Assembly: GCA_012799255.1 (NCBI GenBank)
Contig: JAAZLQ010000053.1
Span: 1-45,777 of the forward strand
Direction of reading: 5' to 3'
DNA length: 45,777 nt
Source of the DNA: Bacillota bacterium
GTDB lineage: Bacteria > Bacillota_G > Limnochordia > DTU010
In this document: in pieces, positions 38,392 through 45,777 of the stretch
How the letters are laid out: each line of letters begins with the position of its first letter
How positions within the stretch are numbered: the first letter of the stretch is position 1
The notes under the pieces: model-generated
Database searches by the model: none
The model's input: only the letters and a program-made list of their open reading frames with translations
What the model was told of the DNA's origin: nothing
Made by a program: the position numbers and the translations under genes

Positions 38392-39213
38392 ATGCATACT
38401 GCCGTAAGCAATGGAGCTTGGCATTCCGTTGTGGAGTTACCAGAGACAAGACGTTTAGCAAAACCACGTTCAAGTGGGATTACAATGGTAATTGATAAGG
38501 GATTGGGATTGCGGGAAACACGTGACCTTTTTGAGATGGCCGCAGACCACATCGATTTTCTCAAGATTGCCTTTGGCAGTTCAGCCCTATATCCATCCAA
38601 GATCATGATGGACAAAATCGCTTTAGCCAAAGAGCATAATATTGAGGTTTATCCCGCTGGAACCTTGTTCGAAATAGCCGTTTTCCAGAAATGTACTAAG
38701 GAGTTCTTTCACAGAGCCCGGGACTTAGGTTTCACCTATGTCGAGGTCTCCGAGGGCACCATTGATTTGCCTCCCAAAGAGCGTAAGAAGTATATCAAGA
38801 TGGCTCTTAGCGAAGGCTTCGGAGTGTTGTCGGAGATAGGAAAGAAAGATACTTCGATAAAGATCCAACCTGAACGTGCAGTGGAACAGATCTTTGAAGA
38901 TCTCCATAACGGAGCAGAGAAGGTGATTATTGAAGGACGCGACTCGGGCCAAGGAGTAGGCATTTACGACGAAAAGGGGAAAATTAAAGGAGATCTGCTA
39001 CAAGCGATAGTTGAAGGAGTTCAAGACCACAGCAACTTGATTATTGAAGCTCCCCAAACCAGCCAACACAACTTTCTCCTCGTCCATCTTGGACCGAATG
39101 TAAACCTAGGGAATGTCCAGCCACATGATGTCCTCACGTTAGAGTCTACGCGGGTTGGTCTAAGGGGCGATACACTCCGAGAATGCCTGAAAAATGCCCC
39201 AAAATCCTTCTGA
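38392..39213 (+). CDS. comA: Phosphosulfolactate synthase family (ComA/YitD)
   Basis: 273 residues of the ComA family, whose founding enzyme adds sulfite to phosphoenolpyruvate to form phosphosulfolactate in coenzyme M synthesis. Members in Bacillus (YitD) are linked to sulfolactate, and plant HSA32 is related. Recognised from GITMVIDKGLGLRETRDL, DFLKIAFGSSALYP, NIEVYPAGTLFE, YVEVSEGTIDLP, VIIEGRDSG and LIIEAPQTSQQ-like text (EAPQTSQHNFL). No comB/comC phosphatase or dehydrogenase is beside it. The start ATG 38392 has AGGAGGG upstream. It is downstream of the MFS gene. Confidence 0.9.
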   Translation: MHTAVSNGAWHSVVELPETRRLAKPRSSGITMVIDKGLGLRETRDLFEMAADHIDFLKIAFGSSALYPSKIMMDKIALAKEHNIEVYPAGTLFEIAVFQKCTKEFFHRARDLGFTYVEVSEGTIDLPPKERKKYIKMALSEGFGVLSEIGKKDTSIKIQPERAVEQIFEDLHNGAEKVIIEGRDSGQGVGIYDEKGKIKGDLLQAIVEGVQDHSNLIIEAPQTSQHNFLLVHLGPNVNLGNVQPHDVLTLESTRVGLRGDTLRECLKNAPKSF

Positions 39214-39219
39214 CAAAAA

Positions 39220-39248
39220 TTGACGTCTCCCCCTAAAACAAGTATAAT
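39220..39248 (+). promoter_or_regulatory. Sigma-A promoter of abrB
   Basis: -35 TTGACG (39220-39225), 17-base spacer, -10 TATAAT (39243-39248), giving a leader of about 40 bases. Confidence 0.88.
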
Positions 39249-39296
39249 TAATATGCCAAATAAACTTTTTTTATTTCAATAACGAGGAGGGAGATC

Positions 39297-39536
39297 GTGA
39301 AATCCACTGGAATAATCCGCAAAGTTGATGATTTAGGTCGCATAGTATTACCAATAGAGCTCCGTCGCAGTTTAGGTATTGGAGAGCAAGATCCCCTAGA
39401 GATATTTGTGCAAGACGATAAGATTGTCTTGCGTAAGTCGTCACTAGTATGTATCTTTTGCGGCTCAGAAGAGCAGGTTGATAACTACATGGATAAGGGA
39501 ATCTGCCAGAAGTGCCGAGCTAGTCTTCAAGCTTGA
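39297..39536 (+). CDS. abrB: AbrB-family transition-state regulator
   Basis: 79 residues from GTG 39297 with GAGGAGGGAG upstream. Residues 1-47 are the swapped-hairpin DNA-binding domain (STGIIRKVDDLGRIVLPIEL). The C-terminal part carries CIFCGSEE and CQKC (Cys-52, 55, 70, 73), a small zinc ribbon found in clostridial AbrB but not in B. subtilis AbrB. It probably governs growth-phase genes, including sporulation timing. It overlaps the convergent rsmI by 17 bases. The position next to rsmI and metG matches B. subtilis. Confidence 0.95.
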   Translation: MKSTGIIRKVDDLGRIVLPIELRRSLGIGEQDPLEIFVQDDKIVLRKSSLVCIFCGSEEQVDNYMDKGICQKCRASLQA

Positions 39537-40350
39537 ACTTCAAGGCTAACTGATAGACGTAATTTTTAGGGAGACGGTATTCAGCGCTCACTTGGTTTAC
39601 AGCGGTTTTTAGTCTCACACCGCTGGACATTAAGTGTTGTAAAGCGCCAAGAATATCGTCTTCGTTTTTTTCATTTGGTGGAGTTTCTTCATTTCCTGAT
39701 ACAGTAACTACAAACTCACCCCGGGGATGCTGTTCCGTGAAAAATGCCAGAAGTTCACTAGTCAGTCCTCGTTTGGTTTCCTCAAATCGCTTGGTTAGCT
39801 CCCGTGAAATACTTATCGGCCGATCCCCGAACACCGTCAGCAAATCTGCGAGCATGTCCTTTAACCGATGGGGTGCCTCATAGAAAATAATCGGGTAGCG
39901 AAGCCCTTTTAGCTCCTCCAGAGCTAGAATACGTTCCTTTTTCCGCCTCGGTAGAAAACCAAAGTACAAAAAATGAGGGCTAAGGATCCCGCTTAGCAAG
40001 AACCCTACCAGGGCAGCATTTGCGCCAGGCAACACCTCCAAGGGCAAGTTCGCCTGAATGACTTCCTGAATCAAGAACGCTCCTGGATCAGAAATCCCAG
40101 GCATGCCCGCATCCGAAACCAAGGCAATTGTTTGACCGTCCTTAAGCATCTCTAGAATGCGAGCAGTTTTTTCCTTTTCGTTGTGCTCGTGTAGGCTCTC
40201 TAAGGGGCGCGAAATTTGAAAATGATGAAGAAGTTGACCCGTATGGCGGGTATCTTCCGCCAAAATCAGATCAACTTCCTGCAAGATTCTTAATACACGC
40301 AAGGTAATATCTTCTAGATTACCTATAGGCGTAGGGCAAATATAGAGCAT
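39520..40350 (-). CDS. rsmI: 16S rRNA (cytidine-1402-2'-O)-methyltransferase
   Basis: A tetrapyrrole-methylase-fold enzyme that methylates C1402 in the decoding centre. 276 residues. YICPTPIGNLEDITLRVL at the start, LVSDAGMPGISDPG, and PLEVLPGANAALVGFLLSG are the RsmI/YabC signatures. Its ATG overlaps the ricT stop (TAATG), so it is translated with it. In Bacillus yabA and trmNF lie between these two, but they are absent here. Confidence 0.97.
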   Translation of the reverse strand: MLYICPTPIGNLEDITLRVLRILQEVDLILAEDTRHTGQLLHHFQISRPLESLHEHNEKEKTARILEMLKDGQTIALVSDAGMPGISDPGAFLIQEVIQANLPLEVLPGANAALVGFLLSGILSPHFLYFGFLPRRKKERILALEELKGLRYPIIFYEAPHRLKDMLADLLTVFGDRPISISRELTKRFEETKRGLTSELLAFFTEQHPRGEFVVTVSGNEETPPNEKNEDDILGALQHLMSSGVRLKTAVNQVSAEYRLPKNYVYQLALKFKLED

Positions 40351-41384
40351 TATTGTTCACCTTTGTTCTCCTGTTTAGGTCTCGGCTTTCTCCGTCGTGG
40401 TCTTCTTCTTTTCTTTTTAGGGGCTGCTTCGTCAGTAGCTTTGGGCGAAGCCTGGGGAGCAGCAGGTGTCCCTTCCTCTTTAGGTGCCGCAGCCTTGGGT
40501 CCTTGTTTACCCGCCTTAGATTGACGTTTCTTTTTAGGACGATGAGCCTTGGTGGAATCCTTGCGAGGTGGTTCCTGCTTAGTATTCTTCTCTATTTCAA
40601 CCGTTTCTAGCATCATTTGATAATCTACTTCTTGAATAGAATCCTCGAGAAGCAGATCGTCGTAATAGTCTTCTTCGCCCTCCACATCATAGTAAAACTC
40701 GTCGGGAAGATCTGGTGAAGCTTTCCCAAATGCTTGTTTATGGCACTGATAGCTATCGCACTCATATTTCAGACAACACATAAGACGACCGCAAATGCCA
40801 GAGATCTTAGAAGGATTTAAGGAAAGATTTTGATCTTTTGCCATCTTGATGGAAACAGGCTCAAAATCACCTAAAAAGGTGGCACAGCACAACCCGCGTC
40901 CACAAGGTCCCAACCCTCCCAGTAACTTGGCTTCATCACGTACTCCAACTTGCCTTAACTCAATCCGAGTCCGGAAGATGGCCGCGAGGTCTTTTACTAA
41001 CTCGCGAAAATCTACCCGCCCATCAGCAGTGAAAGAAAAAATCAGTTTACTATCGTCTAGAGTATACTCCGCTTCTAGAAGTTTCATAGGTAGCTGGTGT
41101 TCTTCAATCTTCTGCTGCGCGATTTGAAAAGCCTCTTGGGCCCTCCTCTTATTAGCTTCGAGTCGTTCATAATCCTCAGTTGTTGCGCTTCGCAAAACCT
41201 GCTTCAGCGGTTGAACTACCTCTTCTTCGGGGACCTCCTTCGGCGCAATTACAATTTCTCCAAACTCTACTCCTCTGGATGTTTCAACTATACAGCCATC
41301 TCCTGCTGCCATTTTCAACTGTCCAGGGTTAAAATAATATATTTTACCGGCTCGTTTGAACCGGACTCCAACGATGGTTACCAT
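40350..41384 (-). CDS. ricT: PSP1-domain protein RicT (YaaT)
   Basis: 344 residues from ATG 41384, overlapping the holB stop (TGATG) and preceded by GAGGAG; the frame extends further up but that is inside holB. PSP1 domain with VTIVGVRFKRAGKIYYFNPG and the cysteine-rich CGRGLCC, CGRLMCC, and YECDSY. In B. subtilis RicT with RicA and RicF forms an iron-sulfur complex affecting RNase Y and sporulation. Here the C-terminal third (about 255-344) is low-complexity and very rich in Lys/Arg/Pro/Ala. Confidence 0.95.
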   Translation of the reverse strand: MVTIVGVRFKRAGKIYYFNPGQLKMAAGDGCIVETSRGVEFGEIVIAPKEVPEEEVVQPLKQVLRSATTEDYERLEANKRRAQEAFQIAQQKIEEHQLPMKLLEAEYTLDDSKLIFSFTADGRVDFRELVKDLAAIFRTRIELRQVGVRDEAKLLGGLGPCGRGLCCATFLGDFEPVSIKMAKDQNLSLNPSKISGICGRLMCCLKYECDSYQCHKQAFGKASPDLPDEFYYDVEGEEDYYDDLLLEDSIQEVDYQMMLETVEIEKNTKQEPPRKDSTKAHRPKKKRQSKAGKQGPKAAAPKEEGTPAAPQASPKATDEAAPKKKRRRPRRRKPRPKQENKGEQ

Positions 41385-42313
41385 CAGGTCAACGCTCCTC
41401 TTTTCATCATTAGCAATACATAGCCCAAGCAAAACCGGATTCTTCCGTTTCCGGCAATTGCTTGCCTCATTTCGAGAATATTTTCTATAATCATCAACAG
41501 ACCTTTGTTGGTATATAACTCACTTATTTCTGCAAGTTCCCGTTCATATCCAGGATTATATAAAGGCAGATTAATCCCATTCTTCACCATTAAAAGATCC
41601 CTGTGCCACTCTAAGAAGAGCTGAAGCTCCCTGTCCACTCTGTTGCGGTCTTCGGGCCAGTTTTGGCTGAGACCTAAGACTTCTGGATAACTTGCCCGTG
41701 GCACTTCCATCAGCTTAGCAATGACTGCGTCCCTCTCCTGAAGTAGCGCTCCCTCCAACAGTGCTAACGCTTTTCCCGGTGATCCCTGAGCTAGTCTTGC
41801 CACCGAACGGATTTGGGCATCCTCAGGGCTCTGCCTAGTACGATCGGCCAACCACAGACAAATATCTTGCTCAGCAACACGCCGGAAGGGCAAATGCTGA
41901 CACCGAGATATGATTGTGGGTAACAGCTTATGAACTATGGTCGTTGTGAGGAAAAAGTAGGTTCCCACAGGGGGCTCTTCTAAAATCTTCAGAAAGGCAT
42001 TGCTAGCCTCAGGCGTCAACCTCTCCACGTTTAAGATAATCCAAATAGAATTACCTGATTTGCTCAACGACGCCTTGTTGCGCAGACTGCGAATCTCGCC
42101 GACACCAATTGATCCCTCACCGCCCAATACATGCAGTTCGGAAATGGGTCCACCCTGTTTCCGCAATTCATGCGCAACTGCCCGGGCAACCGTTTCTTTT
42201 CCCAATCCCTCTTCCCCAGAGAAGAGGTAGGCATGTCCTAAAGTACCAGTGTTAAGCGCGCGTTTTAAAATAGATACTGGAACGACCTGACCCACTATCT
42301 GATCAAGAGTCAC
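41384..42313 (-). CDS. holB: DNA polymerase III delta-prime subunit
   Basis: Clamp-loader subunit. 309 residues from GTG 42313 with GAGGTGAG upstream. N-terminal IVGQVVPVSILKRAL, degenerate P-loop SGEEGLGKETVA, SNAFLKILEEPP and the SRC motif IISRCQHLPF identify it. The zinc-binding CxxC cluster normally found just after the P-loop in bacterial delta-prime is missing (the stretch reads ELRKQGGPISELHVLG). It ends overlapping ricT, as in Bacillus. Confidence 0.93.
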   Translation of the reverse strand: MTLDQIVGQVVPVSILKRALNTGTLGHAYLFSGEEGLGKETVARAVAHELRKQGGPISELHVLGGEGSIGVGEIRSLRNKASLSKSGNSIWIILNVERLTPEASNAFLKILEEPPVGTYFFLTTTIVHKLLPTIISRCQHLPFRRVAEQDICLWLADRTRQSPEDAQIRSVARLAQGSPGKALALLEGALLQERDAVIAKLMEVPRASYPEVLGLSQNWPEDRNRVDRELQLFLEWHRDLLMVKNGINLPLYNPGYERELAEISELYTNKGLLMIIENILEMRQAIAGNGRIRFCLGYVLLMMKRGALT

Positions 42314-42322
42314 CTTCTCACC

Positions 42323-42763
42323 TCATATTTGCAGATCCAACAAAAGACCACGAATTTCGTCCAGACGACTCACTAAATCCAGAGGATCGCTATGCTTGTC
42401 AAGAAACTCTCGGGTCAACTCTTCAAGCTTATGATCAATGCGATCCACCAGAACCAGCAAACGACGACGGCCTGTTGGATCATAAAAACTATTTTCTTGA
42501 ACATCATAAGAACGATTTACTAAGTAAAGCAAAATAACCCTTACTTTCCTTTTGTAGGCTAGTAAGTGCTCCAGAATGGGACTTTTCTTGAAGCGCCGAG
42601 CGTACTCATCAATCTCTTCAATGGCAGCAGGCAGATCGAGCTCTCCTACCTGTTCTAAGCGTAGCAGTTCCGAAAATGCTTTTTCCACCTTGTTACTACC
42701 TGACCTACCTCGGCTTTGGGTTACTGAACTGCCCCGGCGCGCACTCGTTCTGGGTACCCTCAA
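42323..42763 (-). CDS. yaaR: YaaR family protein (DUF327)
   Basis: 146 residues from TTG 42763, overlapping the darA stop by two bases. The N-terminal 25 residues are basic and low-complexity. The rest is helical (KAFSELLRLEQVGEL to LLLDLQI), with the YDVQENSFYDPTGRRRLL segment of DUF327. Function unknown, but conserved between darA and holB across Firmicutes. Confidence 0.9.
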   Translation of the reverse strand: MRVPRTSARRGSSVTQSRGRSGSNKVEKAFSELLRLEQVGELDLPAAIEEIDEYARRFKKSPILEHLLAYKRKVRVILLYLVNRSYDVQENSFYDPTGRRRLLVLVDRIDHKLEELTREFLDKHSDPLDLVSRLDEIRGLLLDLQI

Positions 42764-43086
42764 ATCCTCTCAAACCTCTCCACGTCCACACTGAACACCG
42801 TAGCTCCACCAACTGAGATTTTTCCCAATCCTGGACCGAAATCCTCGCGTCCAAAGTCCAGAATGGGATTTAGATCAGCCTGCTCACGTTTTCGGCAAGT
42901 TGCCTGGATAAGATTGAGCAAGGGCTGAATACGCTCCTCTTCAATCCCAATTAACAGTGTGGTGTTCCCGGCTCGTAAGAATCCACCTGTACTAGCTAAC
43001 TTAGTGGCTCTAAAGTCGTTCTCTATTAAAACATCAAGCAAAGCAGATACATCCTGATCCTGAACAATGGTGATCAGTAATTTCAT
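42760..43086 (-). CDS. darA: Cyclic-di-AMP receptor DarA (YaaQ/PstA)
   Basis: 108-residue PII-like trimeric protein that binds cyclic-di-AMP. MKLLITIVQDQDVSALLDVL, NDFRATKLASTGGFLRAGNTTLLIG and the C-terminal GGATVFSVDVERFERI are the family signatures. It overlaps the tmk stop (ATGA) and has AAGGAGAA upstream. The effector partner is unknown in this organism. Confidence 0.95.
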   Translation of the reverse strand: MKLLITIVQDQDVSALLDVLIENDFRATKLASTGGFLRAGNTTLLIGIEEERIQPLLNLIQATCRKREQADLNPILDFGREDFGPGLGKISVGGATVFSVDVERFERI

Positions 43087-43694
43087 AACACTTCTCCTTC
43101 CATAGCCTTTAGCACCCTTAATGCCACCTCTTCACGGGTGCCCTTAGCAGAAATCACTCTAAACCTTTCTGGTTCAGCCTGAGCTATGGTTAGAAAACCA
43201 TCTCGGACCCGAGCATAATATTCTAAGGTGCGCTGTTCAATACGATCGCCCTTCGTTTTGGTCAATGATTCAGCCGGATCAGCATCGAAATATATTGTTA
43301 GATCTGGCACCAGGCCTCCAGTGGCCCAGTGGTTTACCGCACGTATCGCATCAAGCTCCAAGCCTAAACCATAACCTTGGTAGGCCAACGACGAATCGAC
43401 ATAACGCTCACAGATTACCGTCTTTCCATCTTCTATAGCAGGAAGCACCGTTTCAAACACATGTTGCGCCCGATCTGCAGCATAAAGTAAAATCTCCGTC
43501 ATAGACGATAGTTCTTCGTGATCGGGATTTAGGAGTAACTCACGAATTTTGCCACCTAAATGGGTTCCTCCCGGTTCAAAAGTGTGCACAACTTCATGAC
43601 CCATCTTCTCTAGGTGTTCTTTTAGTAATAGGGCCTGGGTAGTTTTTCCAACCCCATCTACACCTTCTAACGTTATGAACAATCCTTTAGGCAT
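43083..43694 (-). CDS. tmk: Thymidylate kinase
   Basis: Phosphorylates dTMP to dTDP. 203 residues. Walker A GVDGVGKTTQ (11-20), DR motif as CERYVDSSLAYQG, and the LID region TKTKGDRIEQ. The usual REPGGT near residue 40 reads FEPGGTHLG, with Phe in place of Arg. The start ATG 43694 has AAGGAG upstream. It follows the decarboxylase gene by 33 bases. Confidence 0.96.
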   Translation of the reverse strand: MPKGLFITLEGVDGVGKTTQALLLKEHLEKMGHEVVHTFEPGGTHLGGKIRELLLNPDHEELSSMTEILLYAADRAQHVFETVLPAIEDGKTVICERYVDSSLAYQGYGLGLELDAIRAVNHWATGGLVPDLTIYFDADPAESLTKTKGDRIEQRTLEYYARVRDGFLTIAQAEPERFRVISAKGTREEVALRVLKAMEGEVL

Positions 43695-43727
43695 TGAAAA
43701 ATCTCCTTACTGTACTTTTCTGCAAAG

Positions 43728-45155
43728 CTAACCATTATCCTTTAATGCGACTACCTTTTGCCCTGGCAATAATCCCCGAACACGCCAGTTAATTCTCAAG
43801 CACCACTGGAGATACTCCACTATGTCACTGGTAAACTGCTCTCCAGGAGCAATGACTGGCACGCCCGGCGGATAAGGAGTTAAAAAGCCCCCACTGATTC
43901 TTCCTATCGCATCACACAGTGGAATGTGTTCTTTTTCCGAAAAGAATCCTTCCCGCAGAGAAAGGGCTATGGGTGGCAATTCAGGGAACTCAAGAAAATG
44001 GTGCTTTAAGGGTTCAGTTCCTAGGTGCGCCCTTCTTCCTACAAGGTCACGAACTGCATTCACCAGCCTGTTGACGGTGTTAGGGTCGTCTCCCACCGTG
44101 ATCAGTGCTAACACAGCATAATAATTACTTAGCTCTACCTGTATATTATAATCTAGGCGAAGTATCCTCTCAACATCAATGCCAGTTAACCCCAACTTGC
44201 GCAGTGAAAAGACAATCTTCGTCGGATCTGATTGCAGATGACCAGGCAAAACCTCCACATACGGTATCTGGGCAAGTTGTTTAGTACACTCGTACCCTAG
44301 CTCAACAGCGTTAGCCACCAAGAGATGACCTTGCTGCGCAAGGACCCTACGTACTTCATCCAAAACTGCCAAAAAAACCATAGAAGGGCTTGTCGTCTGA
44401 AGGACTTGCCGGGCTTGTACAGCTTTGGAAAACCAAGAGTTATTATTGCAATGTAGCATTGACGTTTGCGTAAAGGAACCGAGCGTTTTGTGGGTACTTT
44501 GAACTACCGCATCTGCCCCACATGCTAAACCGGTCGCGGGAAGCTCACCAGAAAACTGGAAATGTCCCCCGTGGGCCTCGTCCACGAACGTCAACACATT
44601 GTGCTGTTTAGCAAAGCTAACAATCTCGCGCAGTCTGCTAACAGTTCCATAGTAGGTAGGGTTAGTAATAACTAACACCTCTGGTTGGCAGCTCGCGAAA
44701 ATGGACTCAACCTCGCTAATTGATGGTGGAAGGGGTACTAACCATTCAGGATCATACGAGGCGGGCAAATAAACGGCCTGTCCCTGGGCTAACGTCATGG
44801 CTGAGTAGACTGCTTGATGCGAAAAACGGGGAATAACTACCTTCCCCTTTGTAGGCATCAGCAGATAATGGAGACCTCCGGTTGTCCCGTTGACTAGAAA
44901 GAGAGTATTCTTTGCACCAAAGAGTTCAGCGGCCAACTGTTCCGCTAAATTTATGGCCTTTTCGAAGTCATGATTCAGTTCGATGCTTTCAATCTCATCT
45001 GAAGGGTCGCTGGCAAAGAAACCGGGACCCAAAACAGCTTCAACTCTCGTAAATGCTCCTGCCCTCAATTTGTGACCAGGGGTGTGGAACGGAAGTACTC
45101 CAGCCTCTTTATATGCTACCAAGGCATCCCACAAAGGTGCAACATTCTGGTTCAT
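43728..45155 (-). CDS. Orn/Lys/Arg decarboxylase family (YaaO-like)
   Basis: A PLP-dependent fold I enzyme, 475 residues, of the short SpeA/YaaO type without the wing domain of the large E. coli decarboxylases. HTPGHKLRAG at the N-terminus, DEAHGGHF (PLP ring and Asp), and STHKTLGSFTQTSML with the Schiff-base Lys. In B. subtilis SpeA of this group decarboxylates arginine, and YaaO is of undecided substrate. The gene is upstream of tmk, as in B. subtilis, and its ATG overlaps the gin stop. Confidence 0.92.
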   Translation of the reverse strand: MNQNVAPLWDALVAYKEAGVLPFHTPGHKLRAGAFTRVEAVLGPGFFASDPSDEIESIELNHDFEKAINLAEQLAAELFGAKNTLFLVNGTTGGLHYLLMPTKGKVVIPRFSHQAVYSAMTLAQGQAVYLPASYDPEWLVPLPPSISEVESIFASCQPEVLVITNPTYYGTVSRLREIVSFAKQHNVLTFVDEAHGGHFQFSGELPATGLACGADAVVQSTHKTLGSFTQTSMLHCNNNSWFSKAVQARQVLQTTSPSMVFLAVLDEVRRVLAQQGHLLVANAVELGYECTKQLAQIPYVEVLPGHLQSDPTKIVFSLRKLGLTGIDVERILRLDYNIQVELSNYYAVLALITVGDDPNTVNRLVNAVRDLVGRRAHLGTEPLKHHFLEFPELPPIALSLREGFFSEKEHIPLCDAIGRISGGFLTPYPPGVPVIAPGEQFTSDIVEYLQWCLRINWRVRGLLPGQKVVALKDNG

Positions 45156-45361
45156 GTTTGATCACTCTCCGTGAGGTGACGGTCCTGAGACGTCAAAAAA
45201 TGACTTTGCCATAGGAGCCGAAAAGCTCTGATCAGGGTCTCATACTCGGGCTGATCAACCGCCAGTTCCATAAGTCTTCCTTCGCAGTCTCCGCAGATTG
45301 ATGCTCCCCAAAAGTTTAAGCCTTCCTTTTTACCGACGCTTTGACATACTAGGCACTCCAT
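45152..45361 (-). CDS. gin: Anti-sigma-G factor Gin (CsfB)
   Basis: 69 residues from ATG 45361, with GGAGGTGATGG upstream. Two Cys pairs (CLVC at 3-6 and CGDC at 23-26) give the zinc module of Gin/CsfB, which holds sigma-G inactive in the forespore until engulfment. The middle SICGDCEGRLMEL is the family signature. Its presence shows the organism is a spore former or descends from one. First gene of the gin to rsmI operon. Confidence 0.93.
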   Translation of the reverse strand: MECLVCQSVGKKEGLNFWGASICGDCEGRLMELAVDQPEYETLIRAFRLLWQSHFLTSQDRHLTESDQT

Positions 45362-45563
45362 ACCATCACCTCCATTTATGCTATTCACTTTGTGCTTTCC
45401 ACGTGTAGGTCCACAATCCTGCCACTAGTAAATTGTGTGATTACATCCATTGTCGGAATCAGAACTACACCTTAAGGCTGATTCAAAATGGGTTTTCAGG
45501 CTGTTACCAGCAATATAGTTCCTTGGTAAAATATGATTGGAATCTACGAGGGAGGTATGGACC
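45362..45563. other. Intergenic, unassigned promoters of gin and the small ORF
   Basis: The gin promoter should lie here on the minus strand, but I see no clear sigma-A or sigma-F boxes. On plus a weak pair TTACCA (-35) and TAAAAT (-10), 17 bases apart, precede the 39-residue ORF at about 45506-45534. A 78-codon minus ORF starting at 45661 lacks a ribosome site and is not accepted. Confidence 0.4.
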
Positions 45564-45683
45564 ATGACACCAACATTTAGTCTCCTACAAGCTTTTTCTG
45601 AGCGGAAAAGGGTAGAAGTTTCAATTAGACCCAAACGTAAGCTCAAGTCTGCCAAGTCCATGAAAGCAAGGTTTTTCAGCTAG
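45564..45683 (+). CDS. 39-residue basic peptide, putative
   Basis: ATG 45564 is preceded by GGAGGT at seven-base spacing. The peptide (MTPTFSLLQAF then ERKRVEVSIRPKRKLK) ends at TAG 45681-83 and is strongly basic (about 12 Lys/Arg of 39). No signal peptide or family recognised. It stands alone on plus, divergent from gin. A good ribosome site supports it, but no homologue is known to me. Confidence 0.5.
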   Translation: MTPTFSLLQAFSERKRVEVSIRPKRKLKSAKSMKARFFS

Positions 45684-45730
45684 ATTTTGATCCCCCATTT
45701 GACGCTCAATAAAGATTTTGGCTAAAAACA

Positions 45731-45762
45731 AGAAAAAACCCTACACATAAAGTGTAGGGTTT
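45731..45762 (-). terminator. Terminator of a gene beyond the right edge
   Basis: AAACCCTACAC (45736-45746) pairs perfectly with GTGTAGGGTTT (45752-45762), with a six-T run on the minus strand. It probably ends a minus-strand gene lying to the right of the window. Confidence 0.85.
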
Positions 45763-45777
45763 AAAAATAATCTTGGC

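Noticed and set aside
45425..45661. 78-codon minus-strand frame left of the small basic ORF
   Set aside because: No ribosome site, no family, and the plus-strand ORF has a better start.

Overview
The window is chromosomal DNA from a spore-forming member of the Bacillota (Firmicutes), probably of clostridial type. The evidence is a Gin (CsfB) anti-sigma-G gene beside tmk, darA, yaaR, holB and ricT, together with AbrB, Rex, a Met-specific T-box, a cobalamin riboswitch, and many TTG/GTG starts behind strong Shine-Dalgarno sites. The gene order recalls the Bacillus subtilis gin-yaaO-tmk-yaaQ-yaaR-holB-ricT-rsmI-abrB-metS-tatD region and its dusB-lysS-rrn region, brought close together here. The order or family of the organism cannot be fixed from the sequence. 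BtuF has a signal peptide but no lipobox cysteine, which is a weak hint of a two-membrane envelope. I found no insertion sequence, prophage or CRISPR array, and nearly all genes look like vertically inherited housekeeping genes.

Layout. From 1 to 21.1 kb almost everything is on the minus strand. In transcription order: htrA; a CxxH/CxxC small protein, rlmH, rex, lpdA and fhs; argS, a membrane protein, pyrG, a bifunctional-nuclease-family protein, a small secreted protein, a multi-Cys-pair protein and fba; rho and a LysM/M23 envelope protein; rpmE; dusB; an HTH regulator followed by two tandem paralogues of unknown function; and greA-lysS. Past lysS a promoter and a run of hairpins suggest the leader of a ribosomal RNA operon running off the left edge. 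From 21.2 to 24.1 kb is btuFCD behind a cobalamin riboswitch with a clear terminator. A lone plus-strand gene at 24.15 kb encodes a membrane-tethered protein resembling part of a solute-binding protein. folD, a sugar-phosphate-isomerase-like gene and tRNA-Arg follow on the minus strand.

From 27.2 to 31.5 kb the plus strand carries ahpC with an inverted-repeat operator, a decayed acetyltransferase on the opposite strand, a copper operon copA-copZ-csoR with a perfect 18-bp operator palindrome, and tRNA-Gly and tRNA-Thr. From 31.6 to 36.8 kb the minus strand has a tandem FMN-binding protein, tRNA-Lys and tRNA-Glu, and metG-tatD-purA behind a T-box. From 37.2 to 39.5 kb the plus strand has an MFS transporter, a ComA-family phosphosulfolactate synthase and abrB. 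The minus strand from 45.4 to 39.5 kb is the gin to rsmI operon, with overlapping start and stop codons. A 39-residue ORF and a terminator belonging to an unseen gene close the window.

How it works together: most genes serve translation (lysS, argS, metG, rpmE, tRNAs, rlmH, rsmI, dusB), nucleotide and one-carbon metabolism (pyrG, purA, tmk, folD, fhs), transcription control (greA, rho, rex, abrB, csoR) and stress or metal handling. The least explained items are the HTH plus two-paralogue cassette (2.5-4.9 kb), the tethered half-binding-protein (24.15 kb), the MFS/ComA pair (37.2-39.2 kb), an ArgRS with a degenerate HIGH motif, and two genes (rho, dusB) whose ribosome binding sites sit directly behind intrinsic terminators.
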